64,000 nucleotides of DNA, from positions 1 to 64,000 of the forward strand of contig JACWDZ010000002.1 in NCBI GenBank assembly GCA_014653815.1, given 5' to 3'. This stretch comes from Pelagibacterales bacterium SAG-MED29 (GTDB lineage Bacteria; Pseudomonadota; Alphaproteobacteria; Pelagibacterales; Pelagibacteraceae). The position numbers and the translations under genes were made by a program. Of this stretch, positions 16,750 to 27,000 are shown one piece after another (the stretch's first letter is position 1; every line of letters begins with the position of its first letter). The notes under the pieces are model-generated. The model was not told the origin of the DNA and searched no databases. It worked only from the letters and a program-made list of their open reading frames with translations.

Positions 16750-16758
16750 AAAGTTATT

Positions 16759-17994
16759 ATGAACGGGCTAACTAAAAAGAATATTTTAAAACTTAAACAA
16801 TCTTCAACTTTAGTTATAAATGAAAAGTGTAAAAAACTTATTGCTGAAGGAAAAAAAGTCTATCAATTCGGTTTCGGGCAATCACCTTTTCCAGTTCCAG
16901 AAAGTATTGTAGCAGCATTAAGAAACAATGCCCATAAAAAAGAATATTTACCGATACAAGGTCTTGTTAAGTTAAGAAAGTCAATTTCTAAGAACTTAAA
17001 AAAGAAAACAGGAATTAACTATCCCGAAGAAAATATTGTCATTACTCCAGGCTCAAAGGAAGCCATGCTCCTGTTGCATGTTGCATTTAATGGAGAAATT
17101 ATTCTTTCTGCTCCTAGTTGGGTTTCTTATGAGCCTCAAGCAATTATAGGAAAAAATAAAGTTCACTGGATACAAACAACAAGAGAAAACAATTGGTTTC
17201 CAACTGCCAATCAACTAGAAAAAAAAATTAAGTCAATAAAGAAAAAAAATATTATATTTATACTTAATTCTCCAAATAATCCTTCAGGAACAATGTGTAA
17301 AAATCTTAAGGAATTGGCTGCAGTTGCAAGAAAATATAATCTTATAGTTTTATCAGATGAAATTTATACAGACTTAACTTTTTGTAATAAATATGAATCA
17401 ATCTCACAATATTATCCAGAGCGAACATTTATTAGCGGAGGTCTAAGTAAATGGTGCGGAGCAGGCGGATGGAGAGTAGGATTTTTTGCTGCGCCAAATC
17501 AATTATCAGAACTTTTAGAAAATATAAAAACGCTAGCTAGCGAGTCATATTCTACAGTTAATAGCCCAGCACAATTTGCTGCAGTCGAAGCTTATGAAGG
17601 TGACTTTGGCGAATACAAAACTAAAACTTTAAATATTTTGAGATCTGTAGGTAACTATGTTTATAGTAATCTAAAGTCAAATAAAGTTTTAATTAATCCT
17701 CCCCAAGGAGCATTTTACTTAATGCCAGAGTTTCCTAATAAGAAATATAAAAATTCTACTGAATTATGTGAAAAAATATTAGATGAAACCGGCGTAGCAA
17801 TGCTACCCGCTTCTGATTTTGGTTTTAGTTCGAAAAAGATGCTCACTAGATTATGTTATATTGACTTTGATGGCAGCGAATTTCTTAAAGCCCCAATAAA
17901 TGCAACGATTTTAGATGATAAGATTATAGAAAAATATGCACCAAATGTAGTTGAGGGCGTAGAAAAATTATCAAATTGGGCTAAAAATTTATAA
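16759..17994 (+). CDS. Class I/II PLP-dependent aminotransferase
   Basis: A 411-aa fold-type I aminotransferase of the aspartate aminotransferase group. LNSPNNPSGTM (about 169-179) binds the cofactor phosphate region, SDEIY (Asp200, Tyr203) contacts the pyridine ring, and the Schiff-base lysine is in SGGLSKWCGAGGWRVGFF (Lys231). The tail RLCYIDFDG (about 372-380) has the substrate carboxylate-binding arginine. The donor could be aspartate, glutamate or an aromatic amino acid. It stands alone between the divergent helicase and the TAXI-TRAP genes, and its leader can fold into a nested hairpin, suggesting cis-regulation. Confidence 0.88.
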   Translation: MNGLTKKNILKLKQSSTLVINEKCKKLIAEGKKVYQFGFGQSPFPVPESIVAALRNNAHKKEYLPIQGLVKLRKSISKNLKKKTGINYPEENIVITPGSKEAMLLLHVAFNGEIILSAPSWVSYEPQAIIGKNKVHWIQTTRENNWFPTANQLEKKIKSIKKKNIIFILNSPNNPSGTMCKNLKELAAVARKYNLIVLSDEIYTDLTFCNKYESISQYYPERTFISGGLSKWCGAGGWRVGFFAAPNQLSELLENIKTLASESYSTVNSPAQFAAVEAYEGDFGEYKTKTLNILRSVGNYVYSNLKSNKVLINPPQGAFYLMPEFPNKKYKNSTELCEKILDETGVAMLPASDFGFSSKKMLTRLCYIDFDGSEFLKAPINATILDDKIIEKYAPNVVEGVEKLSNWAKNL

Positions 17995-18003
17995 AGATTC
18001 TCT

Positions 18004-18032
18004 TTGACCTTAGTCTTTATCCATAGTTAAAT
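18004..18032 (+). promoter_or_regulatory. Candidate sigma-70 promoter for the TAXI binding protein
   Basis: TTGACC (18004-18009) and TTAAAT (18027-18032) are separated by 17 bases, ending 27 bases before the ATG. It lies in the 65-base gap after the aminotransferase and would give a short leader containing the strong ribosome binding site. Confidence 0.42.
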
Positions 18033-18048
18033 TATTACATTAACAAAT

Positions 18049-18054
18049 GGAGGG
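18049..18054 (+). promoter_or_regulatory. Strong Shine-Dalgarno of the TAXI binding protein
   Basis: GGAGGG lies 5 bases before the ATG at 18060. A consensus site like this is rare in the window and fits the high expression expected for a periplasmic binding protein. Confidence 0.7.
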
Positions 18055-18059
18055 ATCAC

Positions 18060-19064
18060 ATGAAAAAAATAATATCAATGATTTCTGCAATTTTAGTAAC
18101 TTTTGCTTTATCAAGCCCAATTACTTCAATCGCAAAATCAGCTGAGTTCTTCACAATAGGAACTGGTGGACCTACTGGAGTATATTTTCAAACAGGTAAT
18201 GCTATTTGTAAAATGCTTCATAAATCAGCAATAAGTGCTGATCACGGTAGAAAAAAAGGTACAGCTAAAGCTTACAGATGTACTGCCCCTTCTACAGGTG
18301 GTTCAAACTACAATATTGGCCAAATTAAAGATGGTGAGTTTCAATTTGGTGTTGCCCAGTCAGACTGGCAGTATCATGCTTACAATGGTTCAAGCAAATG
18401 GGAAGGAAAACAGTTTAGTAATTTAAGAGCTGTATTTTCTGTTCACAATGAACCTTTTCAAATTTGGGCAAGTAAAAAATCTGGAATTAAAAATTTCAAA
18501 GGACTAAAAGGAAAAACAGTAAACATTGGTAACCCTGGTTCTGGTCAAAGAGGAACTATGGAAGAACTAATGAAAGCTATGGGAGCAGACATGAGTATGT
18601 TCAAAGCAACTACTGAGCTTACTTCTTCTGAGCAAGTAAAAGCTCTTTGCGACGGTAAAATAGATGCATTTGGTTATTCAGTAGGATTTCCAAATGGAGC
18701 TATGGAGCAAGCAGCTACTTGTAAGGCAAAAGCTAGCCCAATCAATTTAACTGGTGCGCCGGTTCAAGGATTGATTGATGGAGCTGACTACTATGCCAAA
18801 GCTGTAATTCCAAAAGGAACTTATTCTAATCAGAAAAAAGACGCTACAACATTTGGTGTAAAAGCTACTGTTGTAACAAGTGCTGATGTTTCTGAAGAAC
18901 TTGTATACTTGGTAACTAAAGCGGTTATGGAAAATTTTGATTCTTTTAGAGATCAACACCCTGCTTTTGGACCTCTGGAAAAGAAAAACATGATAGCTGA
19001 TGGTTTATCAGCTCCATTACACCCAGGTGCCATTAAGTATTACAAAGAAGCTGGATTAATGTAA
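18060..19064 (+). CDS. TAXI family TRAP transporter solute-binding protein
   Basis: A periplasmic substrate-binding protein of 334 aa. A cleavable signal peptide covers about residues 1-28 (ending near AKSAEF). FTIGTGGPTGVYFQTGNAIC right after it is the TAXI-family hallmark, and LRAVFSVHNEPFQIW, NIGNPGSGQRGTMEELM and SEQVKALCDGKIDAF belong to the NMT1/TAXI fold. Relatives bind glutamate or other small carboxylates. A strong ribosome binding site precedes it and a terminator follows, so it can be made in excess over the fused permease gene that comes next. Confidence 0.93.
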   Translation: MKKIISMISAILVTFALSSPITSIAKSAEFFTIGTGGPTGVYFQTGNAICKMLHKSAISADHGRKKGTAKAYRCTAPSTGGSNYNIGQIKDGEFQFGVAQSDWQYHAYNGSSKWEGKQFSNLRAVFSVHNEPFQIWASKKSGIKNFKGLKGKTVNIGNPGSGQRGTMEELMKAMGADMSMFKATTELTSSEQVKALCDGKIDAFGYSVGFPNGAMEQAATCKAKASPINLTGAPVQGLIDGADYYAKAVIPKGTYSNQKKDATTFGVKATVVTSADVSEELVYLVTKAVMENFDSFRDQHPAFGPLEKKNMIADGLSAPLHPGAIKYYKEAGLM

Positions 19065-19084
19065 TTTAACTTTAATGTTAAATT

Positions 19085-19117
19085 AAAAAAGGCCCAATAT
19101 TTTTGGGCCTTTTTTTT
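19085..19117 (+). terminator. Intrinsic terminator/attenuator between binding protein and permease
   Basis: GGCCCAA (19091-19097) pairs with TTGGGCC (19103-19109) around a 5-base loop; six A precede and eight T follow, extending the stem. It lies in the 75-base gap between the TAXI gene and the TRAP permease. Partial readthrough would yield much more binding protein than permease. Confidence 0.88.
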
Positions 19118-19139
19118 AGAATAATGTATCTTAATTAAA

Positions 19140-21464
19140 ATGAATCAAAACATTCAAAGTAAAATAAAAGATAAAATTCAAGAAGATATTTCTCCAACTC
19201 GAAATTTATCGGGCATTCATCTAAAAGTAGTCTTTGGAATAGCAATTCTTTGGACTCTATTTCAACTATGGTATGCGTCTCCTTTTCCTTTTTGGTTTAA
19301 CTTTGGAATGTTCAAAGGTTTGCCAGCTAGAGCTATTCACTTAGGTTTTGCTTTAACTTTAACTTTTTTAATTTTTCCTACGGTTAGAGGAAATAAAATA
19401 TCAGCTTTTGATATTTTTATAAGTATAGTCGCTGCATTTTGTTGTCTTTATATTTACTTTTTCTATGATGATTTGGTTAATAGGGGTGGTATCCTTTTAG
19501 TTAAAGAGATATTCGGATACAAAGTTCCTGTCGAGCTTATTATAGGTGCGATTGGTATTTTAATACTTTTGGAGGCGACAAGAAGAGCAATCGGATTACC
19601 TTTAGTAATAATTGCTATCTGCTTCCTTTTATTTTCTTATTTTGGAAAATATGCACCTGACATCATTTCTCATGGCGGTTTGTCTATAAAAAGATTAGTT
19701 GGATTTCAATGGTTCGATCAAGAAGCTATTTTTGGAATACCTATAGGTGTATCAGTAGATTTTATATTTTTATTCGTACTGTTTGGAGCTTTATTAGAAA
19801 CTGCAGGAGGCGGAAAATATTTTTTAGATTTAGCGTTTGCGATGGTAGGCAAAATGCGAGGAGGACCAGCTAAAGCTGCAATTCTAGGATCTGGAATGAC
19901 AGGTATGATTTCAGGCTCATCAATTGCTAACACAGTTACTACCGGAACTTTCACAATCCCTATCATGAAAAAAACTGGTTTTTCTAAAGAGAAAGCAGGA
20001 GCAATTGAAGTTTCATCTTCAGTGAATGGTCAAATTATGCCGCCAGTAATGGGAGCTGCAGCTTTCGTAATGGCAAGCTTTATAGGTGTTACTTATTTTG
20101 AAGTTGTTAAACATGCTTTTTTACCAGCAATTATTTCCTACATTGCCTTGTTTTATATATCACATCTAGAGGCTCTTAAATTAGGTTTAAAAGGAATGGA
20201 TGACGCTGATGTTCCACATTTAAAGAAAACATTTTTATCTGGTTTGCATTTCTTAATTCCGATCTTTGTTTTAATTTTTTTACTTGTTTATATGAGATAT
20301 ACCGCCGGTTTTTCTATTTTTTATGCAACTCTATCTTTAATCTTTGTAAATTTAGTAAACCGAACTATTAAAAATTCAGATTTGAAAACTGGTTTGATTG
20401 ATTGGTACAATCAAACAATTGTTGGCCTTCAAAAGGGAGCAATTAATATGGTGGGAGTCGGAATTGCTATTGCAACAGCAGGAATAATTGTAGGCGCAGT
20501 TGGATCAACGGGCTTAAGCACTAATCTGATAGTTGTGATAGAGACGATCGCAAGAGATAATGTGATTATCTTAATTTTTCTTACAATTATTTTATGTTTA
20601 CTATTAGGAATGGGTTTACCCACTACAGCAAACTATGTAGTTGTTGCATCACTAATGGCGACTGTTTTAGTTGATGTTGGTAACGCTTCTGGATTTATTT
20701 TTCCACTAATTGCAGTTCATTTATTTGTGTTTTATTTTGGATTAATGGCGGATGTTACGCCTCCAGTAGGTTTAGCTTCTTATGCGGCTGCAGCAATTTC
20801 AGGTGGAGATCCTTTGAAAACAGGGTTGCAAGCCATCTGGTATAGTTTGAGAACAGGTATATTGCCTATAGTATTTTTGTTTAATCATGAACTACTTTTG
20901 ATAGGAGTTGAAGGTATCTGGCAAGCATTATTGGTGATAATAACTTCTTTAATTGGTATCTTGGTCTTTACAGCTGCAACACAAAGATGGTTTATAAATA
21001 AATTGAGATGGTATGAAATAATTGCATTCTTAATTATTTCAATATCTTTTTTAGCACCTGATTTTGTATTAAACAAATTTTATCCAAAGTTTAACGAACA
21101 AAAACTATCTTCAAAAATTATTCACGGCTTATCTTTTGACCCAACTAAAGAAGTGCACATCAAAGTAACTAGAGTCACAGAATATGGTGAAAGATATAAA
21201 TTATTTGTAATTGACAAAGGTAGTTTTGAAAATGATTATAATCTAGAAGAGTTTGGCATTAATGCAGTTGATGATAATAATCAAGTCATCGTCGACAAAC
21301 TAAATTGGAAAGGAAAGGCAAAAAAATCTGGTATGCAAACGGGTGATATAATTAGTAACCTTAAGATTGAAAATCCAGATAGACCTAACAAATCTGTAGT
21401 TTATCCTTTTGCATTAATTCTCTTACTAATTTTTGGTTATTCAAACTATAAAAGAAAAATTTAA
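19140..21464 (+). CDS. TRAP transporter fused permease (small and large subunits)
   Basis: A 774-aa polytopic protein in which the 4-helix DctQ-like and 12-helix DctM-like parts are joined, as in all TAXI-type TRAP systems. The large-subunit signatures GSGMTGMISGSSIANTVTTG and SSSVNGQIMPPVMGAAAFVM (about residues 257-310) and GMGLPTTANYVV (about 494-505) are clear. The C-terminal 110 residues after the last main helices form a soluble DUF3394-like domain (VTRVTEYGERYKLFVIDKG...KKSGMQTGDIISNL), with a final helix. It imports the ligand of the preceding binding protein with sodium. Its last 4 bases overlap the convergent thioesterase. Confidence 0.93.
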   Translation: MNQNIQSKIKDKIQEDISPTRNLSGIHLKVVFGIAILWTLFQLWYASPFPFWFNFGMFKGLPARAIHLGFALTLTFLIFPTVRGNKISAFDIFISIVAAFCCLYIYFFYDDLVNRGGILLVKEIFGYKVPVELIIGAIGILILLEATRRAIGLPLVIIAICFLLFSYFGKYAPDIISHGGLSIKRLVGFQWFDQEAIFGIPIGVSVDFIFLFVLFGALLETAGGGKYFLDLAFAMVGKMRGGPAKAAILGSGMTGMISGSSIANTVTTGTFTIPIMKKTGFSKEKAGAIEVSSSVNGQIMPPVMGAAAFVMASFIGVTYFEVVKHAFLPAIISYIALFYISHLEALKLGLKGMDDADVPHLKKTFLSGLHFLIPIFVLIFLLVYMRYTAGFSIFYATLSLIFVNLVNRTIKNSDLKTGLIDWYNQTIVGLQKGAINMVGVGIAIATAGIIVGAVGSTGLSTNLIVVIETIARDNVIILIFLTIILCLLLGMGLPTTANYVVVASLMATVLVDVGNASGFIFPLIAVHLFVFYFGLMADVTPPVGLASYAAAAISGGDPLKTGLQAIWYSLRTGILPIVFLFNHELLLIGVEGIWQALLVIITSLIGILVFTAATQRWFINKLRWYEIIAFLIISISFLAPDFVLNKFYPKFNEQKLSSKIIHGLSFDPTKEVHIKVTRVTEYGERYKLFVIDKGSFENDYNLEEFGINAVDDNNQVIVDKLNWKGKAKKSGMQTGDIISNLKIENPDRPNKSVVYPFALILLLIFGYSNYKRKI

Positions 21465-21835
21465 AGAATTTTCCAAACACCTGATGCAGTAGCTACTATA
21501 TTTTCAGAGTTACTAATTTCACAAGTTGCAAATACAAGTGTTCTTGTTTTTTTTTGAATTTTAACTTTTCCCAATAATTTTTGACCTAAAAAAGCAGCAG
21601 AAATAAATTTTACATCTAATGATATGGTAACACATCTTTTGTCTTGAGCTGCTTTATGAGCCGAATTACCCATTCCTGTGTCAGCAATAGAGCAAATAAA
21701 ACCTCCATGGGCAATTTTACTTGTGTTAAGATTTACATCTTTAACCTCTGCATAGAACTCATAATTAGAATGGTTGATCTTTTTTACGCTAAGACCGCCA
21801 ATGTGTTTTGCAAAAGTTGAACTAGCTTCTTCCAT
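21461..21835 (-). CDS. PaaI-family hotdog-fold thioesterase
   Basis: I use the ATG at 21835 (MEEASSTFAKHIG, 124 aa); ATGs at 21850 and 21862 are in frame and cannot be excluded, and all overlap the end of the upstream transporter gene. The hotdog signature NTSKIAHGGFICSIADTGMG has the conserved His-Gly-Gly and the acidic residue of the PaaI/YbgC group, followed by CVTISLDVKFISAA. Such enzymes hydrolyse acyl- or phenylacetyl-CoA thioesters. No phenylacetate genes are nearby, so a housekeeping acyl-CoA thioesterase is more likely. Confidence 0.83.
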   Translation of the reverse strand: MEEASSTFAKHIGGLSVKKINHSNYEFYAEVKDVNLNTSKIAHGGFICSIADTGMGNSAHKAAQDKRCVTISLDVKFISAAFLGQKLLGKVKIQKKTRTLVFATCEISNSENIVATASGVWKIL

Positions 21836-22724
21836 GTTTTCTTTTATCATACGTTGGCACAAGTTGTGAGAAAATTACGGCTGATAAAATTAAAATTATT
21901 CCAAAAATTTTGATTTCACTTAAAAATTGGCTCAAAAGCATCCAACCAAATATTGCTGCAAAAACACCTTCCAATGAAAAAATTATTGCTACAGGTGCAG
22001 GAGACAAATTTTGCTGACTATAAGCTTGCAATAAAAATCCTATTCCACTTGATAAAACACCAGCGTAAAGAAGTTCATTTTTTTCCATCAATAAATTTTT
22101 TAATGTTATATTTTCAAAAGCCAAAGAAGGGATAAAAGCAATTATAGATCCAATCAGACAAGTTCCCATAGTTATAGCAATGGGATAATTAAATAATTTT
22201 AAAAATTTTGATAAATAAACAATATGAAAAGCCCAAAAAAAAGCTCCTAATAAAACTAATGAATCTCCTAATCTTACTGTCACATTATTTATTTCAGTAA
22301 GTAAAAACCCTCCAATTATACAAACAAAGACCGAGGGCCAAACAGACCAATGGATTTTTTTAGAAAATAGAAAATAAGATATGGCAGGAACAATTAGGAC
22401 ATAAAATATTGTAAATATTGCTGAATTTGCAACATCCGTATAAAGCAACGAGTACTGTTGTAATGCAAATCCTCCACTAAGAAACAATCCAAGAAGAACC
22501 AGATATATTAAAATAATATTATAAGAAAATTTTTTTTCTTTAATTTTTTTAAATTCAAAGATGAAAAAAAAAGGAATTAATACAATAAAACCTAGAAACA
22601 TTCTTCCAGCAGTAAAAGAAAATGGCCCAATATAGTCCATACCCATATCCTGAGCAATAAATGCAGTTCCCCATAAAAATGAGCATGAGATAGCGCAGAT
22701 CAAAGAGACCAATTTTTTATTCAT
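21822..22724 (-). CDS. EamA/DMT family transporter
   Basis: A 300-aa membrane protein with ten hydrophobic helices in two EamA repeats, the first beginning ISCSFLWGTAFIAQDMGMDYIGPFSF and the second LVLLGAFFWAFHIVYLSKF. The second repeat ends in the characteristic SPAPVAIIFSLEGVFAAIFGWMLLSQFLS. Drug/metabolite transporters of this kind usually export amino acids or other metabolites. It follows the pyruvate dehydrogenase E2 gene by about 24 bases in the same direction and overlaps the thioesterase. No substrate clue is present. Confidence 0.87.
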   Translation of the reverse strand: MNKKLVSLICAISCSFLWGTAFIAQDMGMDYIGPFSFTAGRMFLGFIVLIPFFFIFEFKKIKEKKFSYNIILIYLVLLGLFLSGGFALQQYSLLYTDVANSAIFTIFYVLIVPAISYFLFSKKIHWSVWPSVFVCIIGGFLLTEINNVTVRLGDSLVLLGAFFWAFHIVYLSKFLKLFNYPIAITMGTCLIGSIIAFIPSLAFENITLKNLLMEKNELLYAGVLSSGIGFLLQAYSQQNLSPAPVAIIFSLEGVFAAIFGWMLLSQFLSEIKIFGIILILSAVIFSQLVPTYDKRKHGRS

Positions 22725-22747
22725 GATGTTTATTATTGTAAATTAAA

Positions 22748-24010
22748 TTAAACAGCAAGCTTGAAAGCAAAATCTTTGCCTAAACATTTGCCAAGGTAAA
22801 CACAGAATCTGGCACCTTCAGCCCCATCAATAATTCTATGGTCGTAAGATAGTGAAATTGGTAAAATTTTTCTTGAAATAATTTTGTTATTTATTTTTAC
22901 GAGTCTATCAAAACTTTTACCTACACCTAGAATAGCCACTTCAGGAGGGTTAATTATTGGCGTGAAAAAAGTTCCACCGATTCCACCTAAACTTGATATT
23001 GTCATTGAGCCACCAAAAAAATCTTTTTTATCAATTTTAAGCTCTCTGCAAAGTTTGCTTGTTTTTTTTAATTCTTCTCCTATTTGTTTAATATTCATTT
23101 GATCTACATCTCTAATTTTAGGTACCATTAAGCCGTGAGGCGTATCTACTGCAAAACCTAAATGGAAATATTTTTTATAAATAATTTTATTTTGATTAGG
23201 ATCAATTGAAGCATTAAAATTTGGAAATTCTTTAAGTGCGCTCACCAAAGCTTTAGCAATAAATGCTAAGGGAGTTACTTTAATTAATTCTCCTGAGTAG
23301 TAATCATATAAAGATGATCTAAATTGTTCCATCTCTGTAACATCAATCTCATCATGTTGTGTTACATGAGGAATTTCTGTCCAAGATCTGACTAATTGAG
23401 GTCCTGATAATTTTTTAACTCTTGGGATATCTTTTAATTCAATTTCTCCAAAATCTTCGTGAGAATATTCTTCTTTATGTACTTTTTTTTGCACCTTGCC
23501 ATCATTTACAGTGACTTGTGATCTGACAAAATTTTTAACATCTTCCTCAGAAACTCTTCCTCCTCTTTGAGTACCAGGAATTTCAATTACATTAGCTCCA
23601 AGCTCTCTAGCAAATTTTCTTATCTTTGGACTAGCAGCTTTAGTTCCACTTTTCAAAGTAGGAGCAGATTGTATAATTTTTTTTTGCTTGATTATCTCTT
23701 GTTTTTTAACTTCTGCTTTTTTTTTAATTTTTTTATCTTTATTTACTGTTGCTTTTGTTTCTTTAGCTGCACTTTCAGATTTTAGATAAAGAATTAGATC
23801 CCCTTGATTTACTTTATTACCAACTTTTATATTTATTTTATCCACTACCCCCTCATGAGTAGAAGGCACTTCTACACTTGATTTATCACTTTCTAATGTT
23901 ATTAAAGAGTCATTCTTTTTAATTTGCTGTCCTTCTTTTACAAGAACTTCAATAACCTCTACATCCTTGAAGTCACCCATATCAGGAACTAAAATTTTTA
24001 TGCTAGCCAT
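22748..24010 (-). CDS. aceF: Pyruvate dehydrogenase E2, dihydrolipoamide acetyltransferase
   Basis: The core of the pyruvate dehydrogenase complex, passing acetyl groups to CoA. Domain order in 420 aa: one lipoyl domain (residues 1-76, lipoyl lysine 43 in ESDKSSVEVPS), an Ala/Lys-rich linker, a peripheral-subunit-binding domain (ASPKIRKFARELGANV to GGRVSEEDV, about 131-165), and a catalytic domain ending in LSYDHRIIDGAEGARF with the active histidine near 392. A single lipoyl domain is few for an E2 partnering a homodimeric E1 (E. coli has three), but E1 here brings another. It starts 2 bases after the aceE stop. No lipoamide dehydrogenase gene follows. Confidence 0.95.
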   Translation of the reverse strand: MASIKILVPDMGDFKDVEVIEVLVKEGQQIKKNDSLITLESDKSSVEVPSTHEGVVDKINIKVGNKVNQGDLILYLKSESAAKETKATVNKDKKIKKKAEVKKQEIIKQKKIIQSAPTLKSGTKAASPKIRKFARELGANVIEIPGTQRGGRVSEEDVKNFVRSQVTVNDGKVQKKVHKEEYSHEDFGEIELKDIPRVKKLSGPQLVRSWTEIPHVTQHDEIDVTEMEQFRSSLYDYYSGELIKVTPLAFIAKALVSALKEFPNFNASIDPNQNKIIYKKYFHLGFAVDTPHGLMVPKIRDVDQMNIKQIGEELKKTSKLCRELKIDKKDFFGGSMTISSLGGIGGTFFTPIINPPEVAILGVGKSFDRLVKINNKIISRKILPISLSYDHRIIDGAEGARFCVYLGKCLGKDFAFKLAV

Positions 24011-24012
24011 AG

Positions 24013-27000
24013 TTATAAATTAGATGGAAAATCCTTATTTTTATCAATTTTATATTTCTTAATAGCTTTTTCTGCTTCCTTAGAAGCAACTAATTGTTCT
24101 TTTGCCAAAGCACTCAAAGTGTAAGCAACTATATGCTCTTTATCTACTTCAAAAAATTTTCTTAAATTTTTTCTTGTATCACTTCTGCCGTATCCATCAG
24201 TTCCCAAGGAGTAAAATGGTTTTTCAGTGTAAGGTCTTATTTGATCAGAAAAAGATCTTGTGTAATCTGATGCAGCAATGATTGGACCGTCTGTTTTGTC
24301 TAAACATTTTTGGACGTAAGACTTTTTTCTTTTTGCATCAGGATTTAATAAATTCCATCTTTCAGTTTCCATACCGTCTCTTCTTAGTTCATTGAAGCTT
24401 GTCACGCTCCAAACATCAGAGTCGATACCATAATCTTTTGATAAAATTTTTGCAGCTGCAGTTATTTCTCTTAAAATTGTTCCAGAACCTAATAATTGGA
24501 CTTTTGTTTTGCCTTTATTATTGTTTTCACGGAGCAAATACATTCCTTTTATGATTCCTTCATCGCAGCCTTTTGGTTTTTCAGGATGAGAATAATTCTC
24601 ATTCATTGCTGTAATATAATAAAAAATATTCTCTTTTTTTTCGTGCATTCTTTTAATTCCATCTCTTAGTATTACCCCCATCTCATAAGCAAATGTTGGA
24701 TCATAACTAACACAATTGGGAATGTTAGAAGCTAATAGATGGCTATGACCATCTTGATGCTGCAATCCTTCCCCAGCTAAAGTAGTTCGACCTGCTGTAG
24801 CACCAATTAAAAACCCTCTGGCTTGAGAGTCTCCTGCAGCCCATGCTAAATCCCCAACTCTTTGAAATCCAAACATAGAATAGAAAATATAAATTGGTAT
24901 CATTTCTAAATCATGATTTGTATAGGAAGTTCCAGCTGCAATCCAAGATGACATTGCACCTGACTCAGTAATTCCTTCCTCTAATACCTGTCCACTTTTA
25001 TCTTCTCTGTAAGAACTTAGTTGCTCAGAGTCTACAGGTTCATATTTTTGGCCTTCATGAGCGTAAATACCAATTTTTTGAAAAAAACCTTCCATACCAA
25101 AAGTTCTTGCTTCATCAGGAATAATAGGAACTAATCTTGGTGAAAGATTTTTGTCTCTAAGAAGAGCAGTAAGCATTCGAACAAGTGCCATAGTTGTTGA
25201 CATTTCTTTATCTCCAGTTGATTTCATAAAAGGCTCAAAAATATCTCTAGGAGGTGTTTTTATCGCTTTAGCAAAAGATGATCTTTCTGGGATAAAGCCG
25301 CCAAGTTTTAATCTTTTATCTTTTAAGTATTTTATTTCCTCCGAGTTTTCATTTGGTTTGAAATATTCAATATTTTTTACTTGTTTGTCTGTAAGAGGAA
25401 CTCCAAATCTATCTCTGTAATAGAGTAAATCCTTTTCATCGAGTTTTTTTTGTTGGTGAGTAGTATTTATACTTTCCCCAGACTTACCCATTCCATAACC
25501 CTTAATAGTTTTCGCCAGTATAACTGTAGGCGAACCTTTGTGATGCATTGCAGAATGATATGCAGCGTAAACTTTGTGGGGATCATGTCCTCCTCTATTT
25601 AATTTCCAAATATCTTTATCAGTCATTGTTGAAACCAATTCTTTTAATTCAGAATATTTTCCGAAAAATTTTTCTCTGACATATGACCCGCCTTTTGCTT
25701 TAAAAGCTTGATATTCTCCATCTACACACTCATTCATTCTTTTTACTAATAAACCAGTTTTATCTTTAGCTAAAAGCTGATCCCAATAAGAACCCCAAAT
25801 TACCTTAATTACATTCCAGCCTGTACCTCTAAAACTCCCTTCAAGTTCTTGAATAATTTTTCCGTTTCCTCTAACTGGTCCATCTAGTCTTTGAAGATTA
25901 CAATTTATTACAAAAATTAAATTATCTAGCTTTTCTCTTGCAGCTAATCCAATTGCACCAAGGGACTCTGGTTCATCCATTTCACCATCTCCTAGAAAGA
26001 CCCAAATTTTTCTACCTTCATCTTTTACTAATCCTCTATTTATTAAATATTTTAGAAATCTAGCCTGATAAATTGCCATGATTGGTCCAAGACCCATAGA
26101 AACGGTTGGAAATTGCCAGAAGTTAGGCATTAACCAAGGATGAGGGTATGAAGATAATCCTCCAGGAGAAACTTCCTGCCTAAAACCGTCTAATTGTTTT
26201 GCTGTAAGTCTTCCTTCTAAAAAAGCACGAGCATACATTCCAGGAGCTGAGTGTCCTTGAAAGTAAATTAAATCTCCTCCAAACTTATTATTTTTTGCTC
26301 TCCAGAAATGATTCATTCCTACGTCATAAAGAGTTGCAGCTGATGCAAATGTTCCGATGTGCCCACCTAATTCTGAACTTTTTTTATTAGCTTTGACTAC
26401 CATAGCTGCAGCATTCCATCTTATATAAGCTCTTAACTTTTTCTCGATATTCTGATCTCCTGTTGACTTAATTTCAATTTCGGGAGGAATTGTATTTATA
26501 TAAGGAGTAGTCCTTGTATCGGGTAAAACTAAACCAGATTTATAAGCTTGATCAATTACTTGATTTAATAAGTAACTAGCTCTTGGAGCACCATCATTTT
26601 CAATTACAGAATTTAATGACTCTATCCATTCATTGGTTTCTATTGGATCAATATCATCCTTAGAAGTTGGTTCAGCAAAGATTTTTTTAACCTGTTTAAC
26701 TGGATTCAGATCTCCATTTTTTTTTATTTCTTTTTTGAGAGGTTCATTCTTTATTTCCTCTTTTTTAGGAGATGAAGTTACTTGACCATTTTCAATCGTG
26801 GCTAAGATGCTCCCCTCGGAAACTTTATCCCCTATTTTAACCTTTAAATCTTTAATTTCACCGGATGATGGAGAAGGAATTTCTAGACTAGACTTATCAC
26901 TTTCTATAGTGACGATAGGGTCGTTTTTATTTATTTTGTCTCCTGGTTTGACTAAAACTTCAATTACTTCCACATCTTTAAAATCACCAATATCAGGAAC

